From NCBI RefSeq assembly GCF_001723285.1, contig NZ_LPWG01000014.1, forward strand, positions 283,423 through 347,422: a stretch of 64,000 nt of DNA, in the 5' to 3' direction. Each line of letters begins with the position of its first letter. The stretch's first letter is position 1. Made by a program: the position numbers and the translations under genes. Shown here one piece after another: positions 58,263-64,000 of this stretch. Source of the DNA: Methyloceanibacter methanicus (lineage in GTDB: Bacteria; Pseudomonadota; Alphaproteobacteria; Rhizobiales; Methyloligellaceae). A model generated the notes under the pieces. That model was not told the DNA's origin. It worked only from the letters and a program-made list of their open reading frames with translations, and did not search any database.

Positions 58263-59684
58263 ATGACGACCCTCGTAACGCTCGAACCGCACCGGAACCC
58301 GGCCTCGCCGGCGGACAAGGACGCGCTTTTTGCGCGCCTTTCTGCGCGTTTCGGGAAGCGCTTCTCGCGCAGCGAGGCCCTACGCGCGCAGCATGCCAAT
58401 ACGCTGACCTGGCTCAAGGTCCAGGCGCCGGATGCCGTCCTGTTCGCGCAGAGCACGGAGGAGGTGTCCGAGGCCGTGGCTGCCTGCGCCGCAGCCCGCG
58501 TTCCCGTCATCCCCTACGGAGCCGGAAGCTCTCTGGAGGGCCAGCTCAATGCGCCCTTTGGCGGGCTGTCGCTGGACCTGTCCGAGATGAAGGAGATCGT
58601 CTCCGTTCATGAAGACGATCTGGATTGCGTCGTGCAGGCGGGCGTCACCCGAAAACAGCTCAACGACTATCTGCGCGATACGGGGCTTTTCTTTCCCGTC
58701 GATCCGGGGGCGGATGCGAGCCTCGGCGGCATGGCGGCGACGCGCGCCTCCGGCACGAACGCGGTGTGCTACGGCACGATGCGGGACGCCGTCCTCGGCC
58801 TCACGGCGGTGCTCGCCGACGGGCGCATCGTCAAGACCGGCGCGGGCGCGAAATCCGCCGCCGGCTACGACCTCACGCGGCTTCTCGTGGGGTCCGAAGG
58901 CACGCTCGGGGTCATCACGGAGCTGACGCTCAAGCTGTTCGGCATCCCCGAAACCATCCTCGCGGGCGTGTCGACGTACCGGACGCTCGAAGGGGCGTGC
59001 AACGCGACCATCGCGGCGCTGCAGATGGGGCTGCCACTGGCCCGCATCGAGCTCTTGGACGAGGTTCAGGTCCGGGCCTGCAACGCCTATTCGAAGCTGT
59101 CCGTGCCGGAGCAGCCGACCCTGTTCCTCGAGTTTCATGGGACCCCGACCGGCGCCCGCGAGCAGGTCGAGATCTTCTCGGAGATCGCGCAGGCCGAGGG
59201 CGGCGGCGCTCTGGACTGGGCCGCACGGCCCGAGGATCGCAACCGGCTCTGGCGGGCCCGCCACGACGCCTATTGGGCGGCGAAGAACCTGCGGCCGGGG
59301 ACCGATCTGATCGCGACCGATGTTTGCGTGCCGATCTCTGCCCTTGCGGCATGTGTCATCGAAACGAAGCAGGACATCGACAGATTGGGCCTGGTCGCTC
59401 CCATCGTCGGCCATGTGGGCGACGGCAATTTCCATGTGATGCCGTTGATCGACTCGGATTCGACGGACGAGTTGGAACGGGCGCGAGCGTTTCTGGATCG
59501 CCTGATCGAACGGGCGCTGCGCTTCGAGGGCACCTGTACCGGCGAGCATGGCGTGGGCCAGGGAAAGATTGGCTATCTGGTTGCGGAGCACGGACAGGCA
59601 GTTGACGTGATGATTGCCATAAAAAAGGCACTCGACCCGTCGAATATTCTCAATCCTGGCAAGATTTTTGCTCTAGATGTGTAA
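58263..59684 (+). CDS. FAD-linked oxidase, glycolate / D-lactate dehydrogenase (cytochrome) type
   Basis: 473 residues. A PCMH-type FAD domain fills the first half: ARVPVIPYGAGSSLEGQLNA, DPGADASLGGMAATRASGTN and GYDLTRLLVGSEGTLGVITE. The C-terminal cap has VGHVGDGNFHVMPLID and FEGTCTGEHGVGQGKIGYLV, the GlcD/Dld signatures. It oxidises a D-2-hydroxyacid and passes electrons to the respiratory chain. The lone gene without glcE/glcF favours D-lactate dehydrogenase (cytochrome) over glycolate oxidase, but the substrate is not certain. Confidence 0.85.
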   Translation: MTTLVTLEPHRNPASPADKDALFARLSARFGKRFSRSEALRAQHANTLTWLKVQAPDAVLFAQSTEEVSEAVAACAAARVPVIPYGAGSSLEGQLNAPFGGLSLDLSEMKEIVSVHEDDLDCVVQAGVTRKQLNDYLRDTGLFFPVDPGADASLGGMAATRASGTNAVCYGTMRDAVLGLTAVLADGRIVKTGAGAKSAAGYDLTRLLVGSEGTLGVITELTLKLFGIPETILAGVSTYRTLEGACNATIAALQMGLPLARIELLDEVQVRACNAYSKLSVPEQPTLFLEFHGTPTGAREQVEIFSEIAQAEGGGALDWAARPEDRNRLWRARHDAYWAAKNLRPGTDLIATDVCVPISALAACVIETKQDIDRLGLVAPIVGHVGDGNFHVMPLIDSDSTDELERARAFLDRLIERALRFEGTCTGEHGVGQGKIGYLVAEHGQAVDVMIAIKKALDPSNILNPGKIFALDV

Positions 59685-59833
59685 GTGTTTCGCGCATGAC
59701 CCGGAGTGGTATGCGGTAATGTTGAGAGGAACGGCGTACGCGGCAATTGGCTCATTGTCTTGCAACGGCTCTTAGCCTCTTGTTCTGCGCGGGGACCATG
59801 CGCCGACGCACCCAGCCTTAGGCAGAGAGATCG

Positions 59834-62800
59834 GTGAATTCGCTTCTGCTGACACTGACGGCACTGTTCATATTGGTGCTGAGCGCGCTGTTTGCGGCGC
59901 CGCTCTTCATCGATTGGAACGACTATCGTCCGGCCATCGAAGCCCAGATGACCAAGCTGATTGGGCGTCCGGTCAAGGTGGACGGCAAGGTCCACCTGGT
60001 CGTGCTCCCGGCGCCGCAGCTGAAATTCGACGACATCAAGGTCGCAAACGCCAATGGCAGCCTGGACACGCCTTTCCTCAAGGCGAAGTCCCTCGAGGCC
60101 AAGCTCGACGTGGGCACGCTGCTGACCGGCAGGGTCGAGGCGCATGAGCTCACGATCGTCGATCCCACGTTGCGCCTTCGGCTCGATGGCGCGGGCGGCG
60201 GCAATTGGAGCGATCTTGGGCCGCATAAGATGGGCGCCACGTTCGTGCCCACAGACGTGCTCCTCGACTCGGTGCGCGTCACCGGCGGCACGCTGGAGCT
60301 CGCCAAGGACGGCGGCCCCACTTTCGTCTTCACGAATATCGATGGCGAGGCGAGTTCGTCGTCGATCGCAGGACCGTACAAGGTCGACGCGACCTACGAC
60401 TTCGACGGCCGGCCCCAATCGATCCGCTTCTCAACGGGCATCATCGACGACAGCGGCACGTTCCGGGTGAAGACGGCGCTGCGCGATCCCAATCGCTCTT
60501 CGTTCTATCAATTGGACGGTCTGATTTCGGGTCTGCGTGCGGTTCCCACCTACGACGGAACCTTTGTCCTCCGCATGTCCAAGGCGGACACCAACCAGGA
60601 GACAACGGGCGCCGATGAGCCGCCGCAGGGCGACGGCGCGCCCGCGCCGGACGCAGCCGAACAGCCGAACGACACGCCACCTGACGCCGCCGCGGACCTT
60701 CCCGCTGAGGCCCTTCCCGCCGAGGCCCTTGCCGACGAGGAGGGCGGATTGCGCGACCTGCGCGAGACGGCCTCCTTCATCGAGGTGAAGGGCCCGCTCA
60801 AGGCCACGCCCCACGGCGCCGACCTGACCGATTTCGAGCTCACCCTTCACGCCTCCGGGCGGCCGCAAATCCTGAAAGCAACGTCGCATTGGACTTCCGT
60901 CCGCCGTTCAGGGCGGATGCGAAGCTGGCCGCCCGTTGGATCGATTTCGATGCCCTGTTCGGTGTGTCGGCGGCGGAAGATCGGCCCTCGCCAGCGGCGG
61001 TCGTGCGCATCTTCGCCGATTGGGTGCTTGAGGAAGCCGCGAAGGTGGGGAAGGGGACACTCTCCCTCGACGTGGAACAGGCCGGTCTCGGCGGCGATCT
61101 TGCCGGCGGTCTCAATCTCAAGCTCGCAAGTACGGATGGCGGTGTCGCCATCGAAGAATTGAACGCGACCCTGCCCGGCGAGAACCGCGTTTCGGCCTCC
61201 GGGTCCTTGCGGCCCGGTGCATCCGGACCGCTCTTCGAAGGGCCGGCCGAGATCGACGGCTCGGGCTTGCGGGCCCTGACGCGCTGGGCGGCGGGGGACC
61301 GCGCGATTACCGGTCAAGCCTTCGTCGGCGATTTCTCGCTGTCCGCGGACGCGACGATCGGCGAGGGCGACATCGTGCTGGCGAATGCCAATGGCGCCGT
61401 CAGCGGCACCAAATTCGGCGGCGACTTTCTCTACCGCGCAGGCGAAACCAATCTCATCCGCCTCAATCTCAAGAGCGACCGTCTCGATCTGCGAGAGACA
61501 CTCGGCGGCGAGCCCATCTGGGACGCCTGGCTTCCGTCCGGGAACCCAGAGCCCGCACCGGAGAGCGCGTCGGACGGGACGTCCCTTCTCGAACTTCTGC
61601 GCGACGACGAGGTGCACGCAAGTCTGGAGATCGGCGAGCTCTTGTTGCCCGACATCGCGCCGGGCCGGCTCGATGCGAGGCTCTCGCTCGACGGCGGCGA
61701 TCTTGACGTTCAGTCCCTTGCCTTCATCGCCCCGGGCGCGATGACGCTGGATGGCAAGGGGCGCATCGTCGGCGTTGCGGATGCGCCGTCCGGCCAGATC
61801 GACATGTCGCTCCAGGCGCAAAGCACCGACAGTCTGCGGGCACTTGCGGGGCTTCTCGGATTCGGAAACCGGGTCGCGAAGTCGAAACATCTGGCAGCGC
61901 TGGCGCCCTTCGACATCCGGGCCGCGCTTGTGGCCGGACGGGACGGCGCCGCCACCGATGCATCGCTTGAATTGAGCGGTCAGGTCGGGGGCTCGAACTT
62001 GGCGCTCATGGCCAAGGCAAAGGGCACGCTCGCCGAGGCCCGCGACGCGGAAATCGATATTGCCGGGAGTGTCACGGGCGAACGGCCGCAAGCCCTCCTG
62101 GTCTTGTTGTTCCCGGATTTGCCGCAGGACCGGCTCGCCGAGGCTGCGGGCGCCGAGGGCACTCTGTCGCTGAAGGTTGCCGGCATCCCCAGCCAGCAAC
62201 TGTCTGGACGGTCGGCCTTGGAGACCGAGGTCTTGCAGATGGAGTTCGAGGGCAATGGCGCGCTGAAGGACGACGGGCCCACGCTCAACGGCTATGCCGC
62301 GGTTTGGACCGAGGATGCGAGCCTGGTGCTGCCGCTGCTGGGCCTCGACCCGCCGCCGAGCGCGCATGGCGTGCCGCTGTCGGTGAGCGCCAATGTCTCC
62401 AGCGACTCCGGCAAGGTCCATTTGGAACAGATCAAGGCGACTGTCTCGGAGGAGCCGATCGAAGGGGCCGCCGATTTCGATCGCTCGGGCGACGTCACGA
62501 CGTTCGACATCTCGGCGAGGGCGGAACGCATTTCGGTTCCGGCCGTGATGGGGCTTTTCGTGGCCTGGGAGCGGGCGGAGTCGACCAAAGACATGCTGGG
62601 TGCCGTCGATGGCGATGCGGCGCCGGTCTGGCCGCGCGCGGGTTCGCGCTCGATCTGCTCGACGATGCGGAAGGGACCGTGTCGTTGAGCGCCAAGACGC
62701 TGTCGCTGGGCAAGCCGTTCCAGATCGCGGACGGCAAGCTCAAGGCCAAGGTCGATGGCGGCAGCCTGACCGTCGAGTCAATGGACGGAGAGCTCTTCGG

Positions 62801-64000
62801 TGGAACCTTCGCCGGTTCGGGCGCGCTCGCCCCTCGGGGGAGCGGCGCGGCGTTCACGGCGAAAGCCGAACTCAAAGGGGGCAACCTCTCGGCCTTGTCC
62901 GAGGCGGTGGCGGGCGCGCCGCTCGCTACCGGGCCGTTCGACCTGTCCATCGATGTTGCGGGCGAGGGCCTGAGCCCCCCCGGCATCGTCGCCGATCTCG
63001 GCGGCAAGGGCGCGTTCACTCTTGGCGCGGGCGAACTGACATCGTTCACGGCGGCGCCGCTGCGGCAGATTGCGGACAAGGCGGCGGCAAGCAACGTGGC
63101 CGCGACCAAGGAGCAGATCGATGCGGATGCCGAGACCATCCGTGGCGAGCTCAAGAACGGCCGCTACGCGTTCGCGCCGGTGACGTTGGACTACGAAGTG
63201 AAGAACGGGACCTTGCGCTTCGCGCCGGCAAGCCTTGCCGGAAAGGGCGTCGAGACGGCGCTTGAGACCTATGTGGATCTTGTGGGTCTCAAACTCGACA
63301 GCGAGTGGCAGATGCGGCTGACGCATGCGCAATTCGCAAACGTGCCGCCGTTGACTGTGGTGTTTGCCGGACCGCTCGACGAAGCGGGGACGATCGCGCC
63401 TGCGGTCGGCACCGCCGCCATCGAGAACAAGCTGACCATCGATCGGCTGCGCGAGGATGTCGAGCGGCTCGAGAGCCTCGACGTCTCGGGGGGACGGGAC
63501 CCCTCTGCCGCGGAGGCTGCTGCCAAGGCCGCCGCCGAGAAGGCCGAAGCGGAGAAGGCCGCTGCGCAGAGGGCTGCCGCCGAGGCTGAAGCGAAGAAGG
63601 CCGCAGCGCAGAAAGTCGCCGCCGAAAAAGCTGCCCGCGAACAGGCCGAGGCCGAGGCGAAAGCCGCCGCCGAAAAGGCAGAAGCCGAGAGGATCGCCAC
63701 TCAGAAAGCGGCGGCCGAGAAGGCCGCGCGTGAAGCAGCCGAAGCCGAGGCTGCGAAGATCGCCGCGGAGAAGGCCGCTCGTGACAAGGCCGAAGCCGAA
63801 GCACGCGCCGCCGAACAGAAGGCGGCAGCTGAACGGGCCACGCGGGAGGCCGAAGAGGCGGCACAACGCGCCGCGGCGGAAGCCGAGAAAGAGCGTGCGG
63901 CCGCTGAAGCGCGCGCCGCCGCCGAGGAACGGGCCGCGGCGGAGGCACGTGCCGCAACGGAAGCGCGGGCCGCAGCCGAAGCGAAAGCAGCGGCGAGAGA
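59834..64000 (+). CDS. AsmA-family protein with TolA-like Ala/Glu/Lys tail (two frameshifts, 3' end outside window)
   Basis: At least 1389 residues. GTG start at 59834; one N-terminal membrane span (LLLTLTALFILVLSALFAAP), then the AsmA N-terminal motif IDWNDYRPAIEAQMTKLIGR and PAPQLKFDDIKVANA. Beta-rich repeats follow. Slips near 60878 and 62625 each fit one missing base; frame 3 then runs open to the end of the window. The AsmA C-terminal domain (KNGRYAFAPVTLDYEVKNGT, LDSEWQMRLTHAQF) ends near 63450, and from about 63510 a tail of AEKAEAEKAAAQ-type heptads begins. AsmA-like proteins bridge inner and outer membrane in lipid transport or biogenesis. Confidence 0.85.

Overview
The window reads as chromosomal DNA of an alphaproteobacterium, most likely of the order Hyphomicrobiales; the genus cannot be fixed from sequence alone. 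Support: high G+C; the alphaproteobacterial FtsZ start and C-terminal tail; a full mra/dcw cell-wall and division cluster; a CtrA-type TTAA-N7-TTAA box with a GATTC (CcrM-type GANTC) site upstream of ddl-ftsQ-ftsA-ftsZ; a DUF2852 protein; and a methionine synthase split into two polypeptides. I saw no phage, IS, CRISPR or tRNA gene.

Layout. 1-3780: end of metH part 1, a SAM methyltransferase, metH part 2 (methionine synthesis). 3883-10760: small envelope and stress genes: a 27-residue membrane peptide, GNAT acetyltransferase, polysaccharide deacetylase, VWA protein, ChaA antiporter divergent from a TetR regulator, GH25 lysozyme, DUF2852 protein, lipoprotein. 10766-18389: FAD monooxygenase, gamma carbonic anhydrase with 5-oxoprolinase, TerB/DnaJ protein, AmpD-type amidase. 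18500-21365: three paralogous small secreted YHS-like Cys proteins, a duplicated-domain partner and a Crp/Fnr regulator. 21597-22006: RNase P RNA. 22151-25920: DUF1328 peptide, KatG, alpha/beta hydrolase. 26289-51838: mraZ-rsmH-ftsL-ftsI-murE-murF-mraY-murD-ftsW-murG-murC-murB-ddl-ftsQ-ftsA-ftsZ-lpxC-bamD-recN-ligA, all on the + strand. 51893-57563: pepP, prmA, chaC, uvrD on the - strand. 57777-64000: a Cys-containing secreted protein, a GlcD/Dld-type FAD oxidase and a giant AsmA-like protein that runs off the end.

How the genes work together. The central block makes lipid II (murE to murG, mraY), flips or polymerises it at the septum (ftsW, ftsI) and assembles the divisome (ftsL, ftsQ, ftsA, ftsZ); lpxC and bamD add outer-membrane biogenesis. 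A ladder of five TGGGN-type MraZ boxes lies over a candidate promoter upstream of mraZ. ChaC and 5-oxoprolinase, about 40 kb apart, are consecutive steps of glutathione breakdown.

Caveat. At least 14 genes, including the normally essential ftsI and ftsQ, are broken by frameshifts. Nearly all (17 of 19) have the phase of one missing base, often in a short homopolymer. This pattern points to sequencing or consensus error rather than gene decay, so I annotate these genes as CDS over their full span and describe the break.
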